A stretch of 64,000 nt of DNA. Origin: Tenodera sinensis (Eukaryota > Arthropoda > Insecta > Mantodea > Mantidae). The stretch spans positions 46,300,216 to 46,364,215 of the forward strand of contig CM060969.1 in the NCBI GenBank assembly GCA_030765045.1. Direction: 5' to 3'. The notes below the pieces were generated by a model. It saw only the letters and a program-made list of their open reading frames with translations, did no database searches and had not been told where the DNA came from. Positions 12,050 to 23,870 of the stretch are shown one piece after another; position 1 is the first letter of the stretch; every line of letters begins with the position of its first letter. A program made the position numbers and the translations under genes.

Positions 12050-12870
12050 CGGCTACTAAATCCAAAATACATATTTTTTTAAAACGGTCCGCACGGTTGC
12101 CTGCCTGCCCGCCCGCCCGCCCGCCCGCCCGCCCGCCCGCCCGCCTGCCCGCCTGCCTGCCTGCCTGCCTGCGTGCGTGCGTGCGTGCGTGCGTGTGTGA
12201 ACAGTATAATTCAAAGATGAAATGTAGGTGAAATACCAAATTTGCTATTTAAGTTCAGCATGTTACAAGGATGCGGCACACAGACTTTCAAGAAATTACC
12301 CCGCACCGAGCTACCTTTTAATGGAATTTTTTCGACCTATTTTATTGGCCCTAACGATATTGATTATAATACCATGTGTTTAATATCTTGAATTTTCTAA
12401 GAATACCCTCTGAAATCCTCTTGCTTCTGATTAACTTTTTCATAACTGTTAAGCCGCAAGAGAGACAAAAACTTATTACACCAAAAATGTATATTATCTC
12501 TTTAAATCACACAACTTATGTCACTACATTTTTTGTAGAGTTAATCATTTTCAAGTTAGTCCAGTTATTGGCTTGAATTCTTGCATACATCTACCTTTCT
12601 CAAGTGGGAAGTCATTCTTCCTATTTTTGTGTCTTGGCCATGCGAAGACAAGGGAATTTCAAAGCCATCTCATAACGACCACCTATTTAAAAAAAGCTTG
12701 ACTTCTCTTAAGGCCTACTGTACGCACCTGTTGCTATTTCACGTATGTAATACAGATATTTCTATAATAATTTCTATAAGTCAGCATGAAATAGATAAAA
12801 GCATGAGTGTTCTAAGAATAGTTTGTACATGAGAAAGTAGAAAAAGTAGTTAGTGTACACATATTTTTTT
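12050..12870 (-). repeat. Family A repeat copy (minus)
   Basis: Minus-oriented copy. From low coordinate it holds the right-hand flank (reverse complement CGGACCGTTTTAAAAAAAT), the internal microsatellite, the block equivalent to ACTTAAATACCAA, the mid blocks (ATAACTGTTAAGCCGCAAGAG, AATCACACAACTTATGT), and the left end near TAGTTTGTACATGAGAAAGTAG. Homology to the copy at 32610-33497 continues on both sides of the microsatellite. Confidence 0.7.
12099..12197 (+). repeat. Compound GCCT/GCCC/GCGT tetranucleotide microsatellite
   Basis: Nearly uninterrupted 4-bp repeat that drifts from GCCT to GCCC, back to GCCT, and then to GCGT. It is very GC-rich in an AT-rich setting and sits at the microsatellite site internal to family A. 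Confidence 0.97.
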
Positions 12871-12871
12871 T

Positions 12872-13378
12872 TATTTTGAGATACAGTACTGACATATTAG
12901 GATGTCCTAACATCAGACCGACAATCGATGGGAGCTGATAGATCAGACATTTTATTTAAACACTTTTTGTCATGGAAACTATTTTACTGTGGTGCTTCGT
13001 TTAAGCTCTAAACGAGTTAATGTCATAGAGACAAACAGAGACAACAAACAAAGCACAAACATCTCATTGTTTACAGTTAATCACAGCTTTACTATTCAAA
13101 ATTAGACCGACAAACTTTTAAACCAGAAACATGGCTGGTGTCTTTGCGAGAGTACGGCAGAATAGGGCACGCCGATGCGCTCTTTACATTAATCGCAATG
13201 GGGTTACCTTCCAACATTTACTTTGATTAGTAAAGTTGTGATTAACTGTTTGTCGATCAAATTTTAGGATACTTGTATATGTAAGCGCTCCAAATAGTGC
13301 ATTTATTTACTATTTTGTATTTGTTTCTTTTATTGCTTTCTTAAATTAAATACACGCAGTTAGTTTGAGTAGTAATAT
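12872..13378. other. Unassigned DNA
   Basis: Nothing recognised. Confidence 0.4.
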
Positions 13379-13380
13379 AA

Positions 13381-13781
13381 TGGCTGCGCCGTTGCCGAAC
13401 GGTTAGACAGCTTGACTCTCATCAAAGTTCGATCAAATCGGCGCAGGGGTGGGTTTTCTCCGAGTTCTCCGGTTTCTTCCGCCACCCATTCCACCACTTG
13501 CTCCATCATCACCTTTCCTATTATATTTCGCCACCATTTCATCGCTCTCACACAAGGCTTCACACTCATCACCCATCAGCGTTCCTCGTATGATCAGCTC
13601 CAGTTACGAAGACCGCATATTTTTGCCAGGAGGGCTGAGGGCGCTGACCACGTCCCACTCTCCACCACTGGACCCCGTTCATGACGCCTGTAGTGAGCAG
13701 AGGTGGGGAATCCCACCGGCAGGTCAAGGCTACACTAAAAGGGCCGTAATGCCACTGACCGACAATATTCTAATAAAGTAG
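13381..13781 (+). mobile_element. tRNA-derived SINE, SINE-1 family, longer form
   Basis: It opens with a tRNA-like head (GCCGTTGCCGAACGGTTAGA, then GTTCGATCAAATCGGCGCA). It carries the same GGGTTTTCTCCGAGTTCTCC / GGTTTCTTCCGCC centre as the SINE at 11211. The body is longer, with a distinct 3' half ending GACCGACAATATTCTAATAAAG. No clear target-site duplication was found. The open frames inside are incidental. Confidence 0.75.
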
Positions 13782-13784
13782 TTC

Positions 13785-15130
13785 CAGTTCGACAAGTTCC
13801 TTCACTTTCTCCCAAATATACATAATTTTAACCTATCACTTTGAAAACATATAATGGAGGTTGTATTTACAGTAGTTTGATATCCTTGCTACTGTTCGCT
13901 AGATCCAGAAGGAAATGTATTCCTATAAAGAATTAAAACTAGAATCTTCACCTTCTCCACAGAACGGTTTAGATTATTCCACTTCATAATGCATATTAAC
14001 CTGTGACTGCCTCCTTCAGCTGGGAGTCGAAAAGAAACGGTGAATTAGATAAGCATACATAATGCACAGAGCTTCAATAAACGACAGAATCGTTTAGGAC
14101 CAATAAAAACCACGCCGCTAAGGAACGTGTAAAGATGATTTATTTTCCTAGGCAGTTACCTTATTATTGTCGAGTTAAACATATTCTTTTATGATCTTCA
14201 AGCAAAAGAGTACATCCAAAGCCGTAGCATTTTGTGAGGCGTACTTAAAATTATTTCAGCAAATAAAAGAAGAGAGTGGTCATAAAATGTTAAAGAGGCT
14301 CTAACAATGTATTGGCATCTTATGTGTGTGCTTAAGCGTAAGATTTAAAGCTAAGAACAGTAGCCTTCAGTGTTACTGCCTAAGTCGAGAATGTTATCCT
14401 AACATTCACTGTTCATTCATGTCTATCGCATTCGGAACGGTCAGGTTTCACTCCTTTTCTTCAGAAAATTAGCATCCATTTATGTTTAGCGTAAGTTTAA
14501 AGGCACTAAGAACAATTGTTACTTACAGGTACATATATTTGTTGTACCTACTATATGGTAATTCGTAATTGGTGAAATTTATCATTTTAGACAATTAGTT
14601 TTCAAATTAATACAGCTGTTGCTGATATGTCAAATGGACTTAACATGAAAAAAATGATTTACTTAGGAACAAACTAAATGCTTTGCATGATACCTATAGC
14701 AGAAATTAAATCTGATATGTCTTTTCCTACTTAGTCTTGCACAAACTATTTTTATAAATGTCTGTTCTTCTATCTACTTCATATTAATCGATAGAAATTT
14801 TCAGAAATTATTTTATTACATATTTTCTTGAGGTAAGCGAGGTATAAAAATATATAAATAAACAATAAATATATAAATAGATAAACAAACAAACAAAATA
14901 TGAAACTTGTATCCTGGTACCCAGGTTATTATACAAACCTTAACACACATTTTGTAGTAACAAAAAACTCTTATCCTTAATTTGGAGTTAATTTTTCAGG
15001 TAAACACCACATCTATTACAATAGCTAAAAAGTAAAAACGTAACGGAATACAGGCTAAGAACTGTAGGAGTGAAGGTGCAAGAAAAAATATATAAATTAT
15101 AAATGTCTTAAGAGGTTGAATCAAAACTGA
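13785..15130. other. Unassigned AT-rich DNA
   Basis: No gene recognised. A low-complexity TAAA/CAAA-rich patch lies at 14845-14900. Confidence 0.4.
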
Positions 15131-15138
15131 AAAATTCA

Positions 15139-15240
15139 ATGCCATAGCCGGGATTTGAACCACGGATCTTCCGCTTATCGAGCGGCTGCTCTAACCATTA
15201 AGCTACCATGGCCAACTTGCCAGTACGACATTAAATTCCT
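15139..15240 (-). repeat. tRNA-Ile-like repeat unit (family D)
   Basis: On the minus strand a cloverleaf nearly folds. The acceptor GCCATGG pairs with CTATGGC, the D-stem GCTT pairs with GAGC, and the anticodon loop TCGATAA would give anticodon GAT, but C replaces the universal T33. The T-stem (CGTGG/CCCGG) has two mismatches. The match to the locus at 62.4 kb continues past the tRNA part (GTCGTACTGGCAA side), so it is a dispersed repeat head rather than a tRNA gene. Confidence 0.6.
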
Positions 15241-15244
15241 CAGT

Positions 15245-15570
15245 TGATTCGTATAAATGTCTACTTAAATCATAGTTGCTGAAAACCAGCAATAAGCAAC
15301 TGATAGCCAGCTATGTACCTTGCATCTACAAACTAAAATTTTAGTCACTGGTACCCAGTAAAAATATACAATGGCAGTCAGCACATTAGCCTTTATCACG
15401 ATATCTTTCCTTTATATTGTATAATAATGAATTAATATTAATGTACAAGGGGAACAGGGGAGTACAGTAGCGGACAAATATAATTTTCACAAACTATGTC
15501 CACAAATTCAATTCATTTGCCATGAAAATACCTTAAACATAGATAATTTTAATCAGAAAGCACCGCCCAC
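15245..15570. other. Unassigned DNA
   Basis: Nothing recognised. Confidence 0.4.
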
Positions 15571-15618
15571 CCCCACTATATAGAGCAGCAACGACCGTTA
15601 ACGGCCATTGCTTCCACA

Positions 15619-15622
<4 letters not shown>

Positions 15623-15678
<56 letters not shown>
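15623..15678 (+). repeat. (CT)n microsatellite
   Basis: 28 uninterrupted CT units. It lies between two near copies of GCTTCCACAT (about 15609 and 15679), so it expanded within a short duplicated context. Confidence 0.97.
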
Positions 15679-15680
<2 letters not shown>

Positions 15681-16148
15681 TTCCACATTCGAACTCTGAC
15701 CAGTGCAGACAACGGATTGTCTTACCCTGAAGGTGCCAAGCGTAGTACTTGGCGAAACCTGGGTATCTACAATGCTTTTTAGACCACGGCTTACAAACCC
15801 GAAAGGAATAAACATAACCTAATATGACACCGGCCGTGAAAGCCTAAGTCTAAACAGAGTTCGTGATGTTAGGTGGCTGCATTATGCCCTCAAGTAACAT
15901 GAGAGTCATTATAAAGGTCAACTCCCTATTTTTAGAACTAAAATGCCAACAATCTAACAAATCGTAATCTACATACTTTACACACCTATTGCCATACTGT
16001 GGCGTCATTTATCACGTGACCACAGGTAGTATTTCCAAAATAGCGAACGCCAATGTTTCATTTCAGTAGTGTGCTGTCATTCAATTCGTTACTAAAAACA
16101 AAAAATTCTGCCATTGAAGTTCACCTCAGACTTTAGTGTACCTATGGA

Positions 16149-16640
16149 GATGTCTACAAGGACGACAATAGTGTTGAGATGGTATTTAAAACATGGGAAC
16201 ACGGATATCCAAGTGAGCTTCTTAGCGGTCGCCCTGGAACTGCCTCCAAGGAACGCAATAAGGAAAGAGTTGATGAGCAAATTACAGAAGGCAGACGTGT
16301 CACTGTGGATGAAATAGCTGCAAAACTTGAAGTGGGACGTTGGGTCGCACGTTTGTTGACCGAAGGCCACAAATGTCAGAGAAGAATCATAACCCAAAAC
16401 TTCCTTTACAGATTTTGAAATAAGGGCATGACTTTGACGAGCGTTGTGACAGGTAATGGAAGTCTGAAGCAAAACACGAGAGTATGGAATGACAGCACTT
16501 GGAATTCTATCTTCAAGAGTATCTTAGAACTTGCTGAACGATGGGGAAAATGTTTGCAAAAAAGTTCAAACTGTGTTGAAATGTGGCAGAAAATACTGCA
16601 CATTAAGATGAAGTACTTGGTTTGTCTAAAGTAAACAAAA
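16149..16640 (+). pseudogene. Mariner transposase relic, centre missing
   Basis: From 16149 one frame reads DVYKDDNSVEMVFKTWEHG, then SGRPGTA and the helix-turn-helix block RVTVDEIAAKLEVG, then RWVARLLTEGHKCQRR, to a stop near 16418. These match the mariner N-terminus: paired-like DNA-binding domain, GRP linker, R-R-x-T-V-x-E-I-A, and the VPRLLT-E-K block. After a frame change the +1 frame gives SVVTGNGS, where families have IVTGDE(S/T), so the first catalytic D is changed to N or G. The rest reads like the extreme C-terminus (ERWGKCLQ), with no second or third catalytic acid seen. An internal deletion is inferred. Confidence 0.8.
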
Positions 16641-16644
16641 CCAA

Positions 16645-17290
16645 TTAGTTATTTAAGTTTAATGTCTTTCAAGGATGCGACACGAAGATTTTTAACAAAA
16701 TTCCTCCACCCTTAACTAACCTTTACATGGAAAATTTTTCGAAAATTGTGATTTCAAAAAGATGCTTTCAAGATTTGATTAAAATGCCATACGTATTATA
16801 ATTTGAATTTTCAGGTTATAGCCCATGCAGTCCTGTTTATTCTTGATAACGTTTGCATAATTGGTAAACCTTAAGGGATAGACCAAATCTTACCATACAA
16901 TGATGTATATATTATTAAGACACATAACTTATGTCCAAATAATTTTTTGTAGATTTTTCGGAGATATTCCTTGTTGTTTGTTAGAGTTTTGCAATGCTAC
17001 TTTTCTCAAATGAAAGGTTATTGACTCTTTTTTGTCTTGGCCGTGCAAAGAGAATGGAATTTCACAGCTTTCATATAGATCCCAGCTTTAAAAGATTTGA
17101 CTATCGCTCAAAGCCTGCTGTATTCCCATATTCCCCTTGCACCTACAAGGAAATAAGCAATAAGATAGTTTCTGTAAATGTTTATCTTAACTAACATGCA
17201 GAAGACAGAGGAATAAGATTTTGTGACAATAGTGAGTACAAGAGTAGCGAAACTCATGTGAGTGTAGACACATCAGATTTTTTAGCCATT
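16645..17290 (-). repeat. Family A repeat copy (minus)
   Basis: Starts at TTTAATGTCTTTCAAGGATG, directly after the mariner relic, so it lacks the right-end block. It contains the antisense AATTGGTAAACCTTAAGGGA, ACACATAACTTATGTCC and TTTGACTATCGCTC landmarks. It ends at the left terminus, GAGTAGCGAAACTCATGTG then CACATCAGATTTTTT. Confidence 0.8.
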
Positions 17291-17294
17291 ATTG

Positions 17295-18175
17295 TCCATG
17301 TTTAAAATTGTCTTTTTCTGCGAATTTATTAGAAGGCGTGTCTTTATAATAATCCTATGCTAGGAAGGTATCTAACTACTGGATTTCTTCTCTATTTTTC
17401 TCAAATTAAAGCACAGTTGTGTTAATACAGAGTTCAAATTACGTGGACATTCATTAACTAATACATGTTCAATGCAGGCTAGATTGCATCAGTAAATCGT
17501 TTCTTCCCTCCTTATTTGGGCCCACGCAGTGACCAGTTCTCACTTCGCCAGACCAGCGCGGTTTAGAAGGAGAACCCATCACTACAAGTGCGGTGTGAAT
17601 CTTCTTCCCTTTCAGTTTTATGGTTGCAACAAACCACATCGTAACACTTCGCTAATGCTCGCGTAAAATTGCGTTTGAAAACCTTCTGCAAGCGCATCTC
17701 AGCACTTTCAGAGAGAAAAAGCAGGACGAACAGAAATTACCGGCTGCATGAGTTATGGATCCGTGTAATTGTTTTATAAATCCTGCAGAAAGGGTCTGTG
17801 CAAAAAAGTAAAGATGGAATACATCAGCTTACCGGCTCGAAATTAATGCTTCTTGGTGATTTATTTAAAATGAAACGTTGGCAAACTAATTTTAACTGGG
17901 CTGTAAAACAAGTTCAATGCAATGCCGCTTTTTATGGCATGAATACAATTCAGTTTATTTCATTATGCAAACATCTACAAAGTTGTACCGGAGAACATCA
18001 GGATTTATGGCGTAAATGATGGTGTGAGATAGCACAGAAAAGCTTCAATGTGATGGACTGATAAATAACAGTCTTAATATAAGCTAGGCTGTTTGAAAAT
18101 TGACATATTTGTTGTTTATGGTATGTTTTATTGAGGCTATAGAATACTGACATAGCACCAGTTTTAATTATCATC
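17295..18175. other. Unassigned DNA
   Basis: A GC-richer patch at 17515-17720 matches nothing I know. The open frame at 17798-18019 shows no family motif. Confidence 0.35.
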
Positions 18176-18179
18176 CTAT

Positions 18180-18680
18180 TTCCAGGTATTCGGCCTTGTG
18201 GTCCGCTATGATCTCAGCACAGAATTTTATTTCCAGCTCTTCCTTGGACGGCCAAGAAGTCGCTTTCCTACTGGGCGATAATAGAGCAGTGCTGTAGGGA
18301 TCTTTGTCCTAGATATGCGGAATATGGGTCATTTCAATTTTTCCGATATTGTTGTGTGAAATCTAACACAGGTTAAATCTGAAGTTCTTTCATCTATCCT
18401 GAAGCGAGTCTCACGAATGGCATTTCAGTGGTTGTCATCCGACGTCCATCATTTCCCCTGAGTGTCCATGTCTCACTTCCATACCAAAGAGTGGGTCATG
18501 CCAGAGTCTTATAAGGTATGTTCTGGTATGCCGCTGCAACTGAGACAGTTTCCGGACAAGTACTCATAGTTCTGTTTAATTTTTTTTTTCCGAAATGCCT
18601 AAGCCTTCAAAGGAAGATAGTTTGTAGCCAAGGTAGTTAAAAGCTTTCAGTCTTTCTAAAAATGTATTATTACCTATTAA
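18180..18680 (-). pseudogene. LINE reverse transcriptase relic, 3' end
   Basis: On the minus strand a frame opens with KAFNYLGYKLS (the F-x-YLG block after the catalytic core), then AWPTLWYGSETWTLRG (usual A-x-P-T-L-L-YGSETWTL). Further on come RRMTTTEMPFVRLASG (usual R-R-I-x-x-x-EM-x-F-x-R) and, in another frame, YRPVGKRLLGRPRKSW (usual Y-x-P-x-GKR-x-x-GRPRKRW). The four blocks are collinear with the C-terminal region of a large group of insect LINEs. Stops and frameshifts make it non-functional. Confidence 0.8.
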
Positions 18681-18684
18681 CCAG

Positions 18685-20695
18685 CTTTAATAATCCACTT
18701 TGTTGTTAAATTTTATGTAAATATTTGAGGAATTACACAGCTTAATTTTTTCAGTAAATTAATAGACATTTAGAGTAGATACAGTTACAAAAGTAGAGGT
18801 TAGGGCTTCCAACCATATAAAAAGTCATGCAGCTTCTAACGTGAGGCTCAGAACAGATCGACGGGAGTTCTCCAAGAACCTCGAGTTACCTACTAATCCC
18901 AATTTTGTAACGTCTTGTCTACAGTATTTTATCTTATATGTTGTATGTTTAGTATATTTACTGAAATTTATTTATTGCGGAAAAGTTATGCTTAGAGAAA
19001 CAGTAATGTGGGCTTTGGAAAAAATGGCATGATACTTTAACAAACTTTGTTGTTATATTCTTCAGTTTTGGATGCTGGTTTCACATGCAAATTTAAAGTA
19101 AAATGAATGACATGGGGGTGGAAATCGAATGCTGTTGCAGAAGGATGCGTAGAAGAAAGTGTGGAGAGTAATAACAAAGTTACTGGTCTAATTCTTGTGG
19201 AAGAAAGTTGTGAAAAACAATTCTTTAGATGATAGAGAAAGTGTGCCTCCAATAAGTATTAATAATTGCAATGGTTATAATATTAGAATAACTTTCAATT
19301 AGGGAAAAAAGCTTTTCTTAAATGCATATTATTGTCAAGAACATTAAGGTATGCATCATTAAAATGCATTTTATGTTTAGTGTTTTGATGGAACATAAAG
19401 TATAGCTTTTGTTGTCCAGTAACCATAAACATATGCTTCACTCTCTAAGTAGTATATAAAATATATCAAATAAACTTATTCAGTTTGAGTCTATTGTTCC
19501 AAAAGAGGACATGATTTATCCCTCGGAGTAGGAATGAGATAAAATTATTTCCTGCAACAACTATATTTGTCGCAGTTGCTGTGCGCTGAAAGTTACATGT
19601 AACGGTTACTTATCAGTAACAATTACGTGATTTGTTCTCATAGTTATCACGTTCGCTGCTAGGTTACCAATAACCATTATCTATAACTGCATTTCAGTAT
19701 GAACGATGTCAATACAGACAGATTTACTGTGCTAAGTGATGCAATCTAAAAATAATATTATGTTAACAGTTTGATTACAATGGTGGTTTACAGTCACAAA
19801 ATGCAAGCTCAGTTGCTTCTGCATTCCTGCACATAAACAAAAGCGAATTTAGATCCTAAATGAAAACGCAATGTGACAAATGTAGCAAATGAAAGTACTT
19901 TTTATTATTGCAAAAATAAACATGACTGAAGTTAAGCATTATAACAACGTAAATATATTAATGACATTTTGAAAGGCGATATTGCTAGAGTTTAATAATA
20001 TTAAAGCCCAAACACAGAAGTGTCTCAAATCACAAAACATGCAAGGAATTTGTTAGTTACGTACGAGTGCAGCAAGATGCATAATTACTAGGCGTTTTCC
20101 TCGCCAGACAGTGTATAAGATCTACAGTCTACTTGGATCTCTTGCGAAGGTTATTAATACTGTGTCACAAGTTCAGGTAACTACTCGTAGTTTCTGATGA
20201 GCGATACAGTGCACTTGTACTGAATTATATCACCCAAACCCGGTATCCGTTAACCGGATAACTAGTTATTGTAGGTATCCGTTGTTGGGTAACTTTGTAT
20301 TCGTCATTTTTGCAAGCGTTAATGGGGTAACTAGTTATTGTCTGTCTCTATTACTTCACTATTCGTTACATTTAACCGTAGATTATTACCTACCCCTCCT
20401 ACTACCAAGGTATCATATTGGTGCAAAAGTACTTCAGTATTCTGAAAAATAACTAACCCCTTTTTCTTTATTTAATAAAACAAAAATGTATACAATTATT
20501 TCTACTGTACTCCATAAATAAGCACCCTATTAGTAATTAATTATATATGTTCGGTGTATAAGTGCACATATTTCTATCCTTAACTCAGGATAATGTAATG
20601 TACATCAATCAATATTTATTTCATTTGAAGACTTAATTTTAGTTAATAATAGTAGTGTATATTTAGGTTGTGGCACACACGAATTACACGTGTTT
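18685..20695. other. Unassigned AT-rich DNA
   Basis: No gene recognised. Two patches (19590-19700 and 20230-20350) are unusually rich in GTTAC/GTAAC and short inverted repeats; see findings. Confidence 0.35.
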
Positions 20696-20698
20696 ATT

Positions 20699-21190
20699 AC
20701 CGAGCGGGATAGCTCAGACGACAACGTCTGTGGCCCGCATTCGGAAGGTCGCAGGTTCGATCCCCGTGGCCGTGCACTCTGACATGGGTTTTTGAGTGGT
20801 TTCCCCAAGTCACTTAAGCGACTTATTTCATATCACCCATCATTTCCCTTCATTTCTTTTCCTTATCATCTTTCATGTGTACTTTAGGTGTGTAATGTTG
20901 TCAGTGCCGGACAAATGGCGCGGATGATTGCGCATGGTAACTGCTGTTCTCGGCTCTAGGTGACGTTTGGCTGGCCTTGTCCTCCGTCGGGGGGGGGGGG
21001 GGATGACGCTCAGTGCGACATCGGAATCGCGGTGTGGTGGTTCATGGTGAGGCCTGGCGCCGGGATGAAGAGATCTCAGCACTTGTTAGGGACTTCCGCG
21101 CGTCTCTGTGCCCTGTCTAGCTGCGACCCTGTGTGGCACCTTCGGTTTCCTCATTTCATCCCCGCCTCCTGGGGCTGGTAACCACAACAG
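20699..21190 (+). mobile_element. tRNA-derived SINE, SINE-2 family
   Basis: It opens with a tRNA-like head (GCGGGATAGCTCAGACGACA; B-box GCAGGTTCGATCCCCGTGGC). The body runs through TGGGTTTTTGAGTGGTTTCC, CCCATCATTTCCC and ATCTCAGCACTTGTTAGGGA to TTCATCCCCGCCTCCTGGGG. The same order of blocks recurs at 27735-28165 and 28650-29095, which defines the family. A run of 14 G residues (20989-21002) lies inside. Confidence 0.78.
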
Positions 21191-21194
21191 AACT

Positions 21195-23450
21195 GTGTAG
21201 TTTGAAGTGAGTGAGGTGTCCCCTCTGTGTCTGTACCCTTTACGCCCTTTTTTCTTATCTACATGTTTATTTAACGACCCCAGACTATTTGGTCAGAAGG
21301 TCAGGTACTGAATGTATGAATGCGTATGAGCAGACCGGATGACCTATTGTGATGGACATTTTTCATTTTGTGGCGCAATTATGACCGCGCCGAAGACATC
21401 AAGGAGTAAACTATAGGAGATTTCTAGGAAAACTATTAAGCTAATACACTGAAATGGATACCTCTTAAGGTACCAATTAGCAGATTATCAATTACTCCCC
21501 TAACACCCTGTATTGAGAAGAAGTTCAGATATTATGGCGCACATATGCAGAAGAGAAAGTGACGTTACATAATGTATAATATAACGCATAACAGAATGGT
21601 CAGCCCTCTTGCTTGTGAGGAAAACAAATAAAACCGTGCCCTATTAACTGTCTAGGGTTCAAGCTCGGGCTCGGACTCAGCTCAAGTCGGGCCGGAAGGA
21701 TATTGGCAGTTCAGCGACGTATTTCGTATCTAAGCACTAACTGTCCGGTATAAAATATTATTGATCCACTGAAGTACAATTTACCTATTATGGCAATCGG
21801 AAGATTCCTTTGCTCCCTTGGTGCCCCCTTTCTAGATACTTAACGCCCTTGTATTTCAGACAACAAAGGCACTCTCCTAAGGACTAATCGAACGCCCTGT
21901 AATCGCATGCAACAATACTGGATCTTGTTTTTGCATACACAAGTGTTAGGCGTTCACTTCACACTTCGACCTGAGAGGAGGTGTTGCAAGTGTTACTGCC
22001 AAGGTAAGAAAAAAGAAGTAAGATATATAGACGTCAGGTACATGAATTATGAACCTGAGACGTGCGGCTCCTTCCCTCTCTTGCTTTCACTAACAAAAGG
22101 GCTGACATCTTGTCAGGAAGAAAATTTTACAAGCAGTATAAAAATAATTTTCTTTCTTAGCATTCTGCCAACTGAGTATAGTATTACCACAGAAATGCAG
22201 ATTTCTTACATCAAAGGTTACACCAAGGACATTAAAAACAAAGCCTTTATCTGTATAATCGAGAGAAGCTTGTGGTACTATTTAATGGTTACCAATTGTA
22301 ACTTTATTTCATGGTAATGAAGATAAGTTTTTATGGTGATTCAGAGTAGAGTAAGCTAACATTCAAATTTATTTGTCTACTTTAAAGTCAGCTTTGAAAT
22401 TTAAGTGCTATTGATAGTCTCAATGATTAAAGTCCACTTCGTTATCGACTCCATCATACATCAGATATTTTTAGCCTTCAAGAGAACTAGAGGATGTCTC
22501 GAAAACCTGTGCCAAAGCAGATGAGACATTTTATTTCATGTTCGCACACGGTAACTCATTTCGTTAGAGCGTTGATACTTGAAGGTGGAAATTAAATTTT
22601 TGTCAGAGGTCTAAAAACAGTCTTTTAGCCCATATTCAACATCGAGACGTTAAGGCCTTGTCAGTGGTATTAATACCGCGTCTGTCCTATGATACTGTTT
22701 TCACACAAATCTTGGCTATGAAATTGTATAGATACTTCCCCAATATGATTAATGGAGGAGAAAGATAAAATTTTTCGTAAAGAAATTTGATTTAAACCCC
22801 CAATTGCTCCAATAAACGCTGAAGAAATAATAATGAATTGAATGAAGTAGTTATTAGGTCATGGCTTTATAAATCTAGGATTATTCAATTAATTTCACAT
22901 ACCTACATATGCTATCTTTATGAAATCGTTCTAAAAATATCTAAAAGTGTTAAATTTTCACATGCATACTCCTGGTATTCACAAAAATAGATATGAAATA
23001 TTGGTGGATGTTATATTCCTGATTTCCTTGGCCTCACACTCGCGAAAATTACATATTCTGGAAATCTATTTCCTCATTTAGCGACTATTTAATACATACA
23101 GGCGTTAAATTATCATACACGAATTATCACTAGGCCATTCTCTTGTTTACTCGAATTGTACCTACTAATCACAATGGAGGTGTTTACGTCAGTTTTAATA
23201 GAAGTTAACACTTTATAGCCAAATATTTGACACATAGTATTTAAATTCCTATTTTATTTATGAAATAGTACAAATAAATATCATTCGACGTCTGACCTTC
23301 CCAGATATATTTTGTCACTCCGCTCGAGAATTTATCGGTTAGGTGAGACGTGTTATGATATTACTTGTAATAAAAGTATTATCAGAATGGAGGATAGATT
23401 TTTAGACACAACAAATATTTTAGTCTCTTGTACCGTCAGTTTATGCTCCA
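21195..23450. other. Unassigned DNA
   Basis: No gene recognised; the open frame at 21907-22317 shows no family motif. A patch at 21468-21513 shares a motif ending ACACCCTGTAT with 50399-50452. Confidence 0.35.
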
Positions 23451-23453
23451 TAG

Positions 23454-23454
<1 letters not shown>

Positions 23455-23506
<52 letters not shown>
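23455..23506 (+). repeat. (TA)26 microsatellite
   Basis: 26 perfect TA units, directly next to the family A cluster. Confidence 0.98.
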
Positions 23507-23507
<1 letters not shown>

Positions 23508-23514
23508 CTCAGTG

Positions 23515-23870
23515 AAAAGTGAAATATTTTAGTACATTGGCGGCTAAAATACGGCTTCGGTTGCTGTACCGAAAAACCGACAGGCCTGGTGGCACTCGCA
23601 GTAATATTTTGTCCATTTCTTAAGGTTTACCAATTTTACGAACATCAAATACATGTCAGAAAAATTATTATAGCCATAAAAGCAAATAAAAGACAACTAA
23701 ACCTTATTATGTAAAGTTTAGTTTCGATTGAGATATTTTCTTGAAAATATTCGTGTCGTGCTGAACTTAAATATAAACTTTGGTATTTAACTAAATTTTA
23801 GCTTTCCGCTATGCTGCTTACAGACACAATAACACAGCCGCTCATACAGTAAAGATACGCAAATAACAAA
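23515..23870 (+). repeat. Family A remnant, variant form
   Basis: Begins TGGCGGCTAAAATACGGCTT and TGTACCGAAAAACCGACAGG, then joins family A sequence (GGTTTACCAATTTTACGAAC, ATGTAAAGTTTAGTTTCG, GTGCTGAACTTAAAT). It stops at the internal microsatellite site (ACAGACACAATAACAC). It shares its odd 5' part with 24326-24760. Confidence 0.65.

Noticed and set aside
12036..12239. A 67-codon frame of Arg-Ala-Gly repeats as a protein
   Set aside because: It is the translation of the GCCT/GCCC microsatellite.
15139..15213. Functional tRNA-Ile (anticodon GAT)
   Set aside because: C at position 33, two T-stem mismatches, and sequence homology that extends beyond the tRNA to other dispersed loci.
20989..21002. 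Run of 14 G residues as a G-quadruplex signal
   Set aside because: A single homopolymer inside a SINE; more likely slippage or a sequencing-length artefact.
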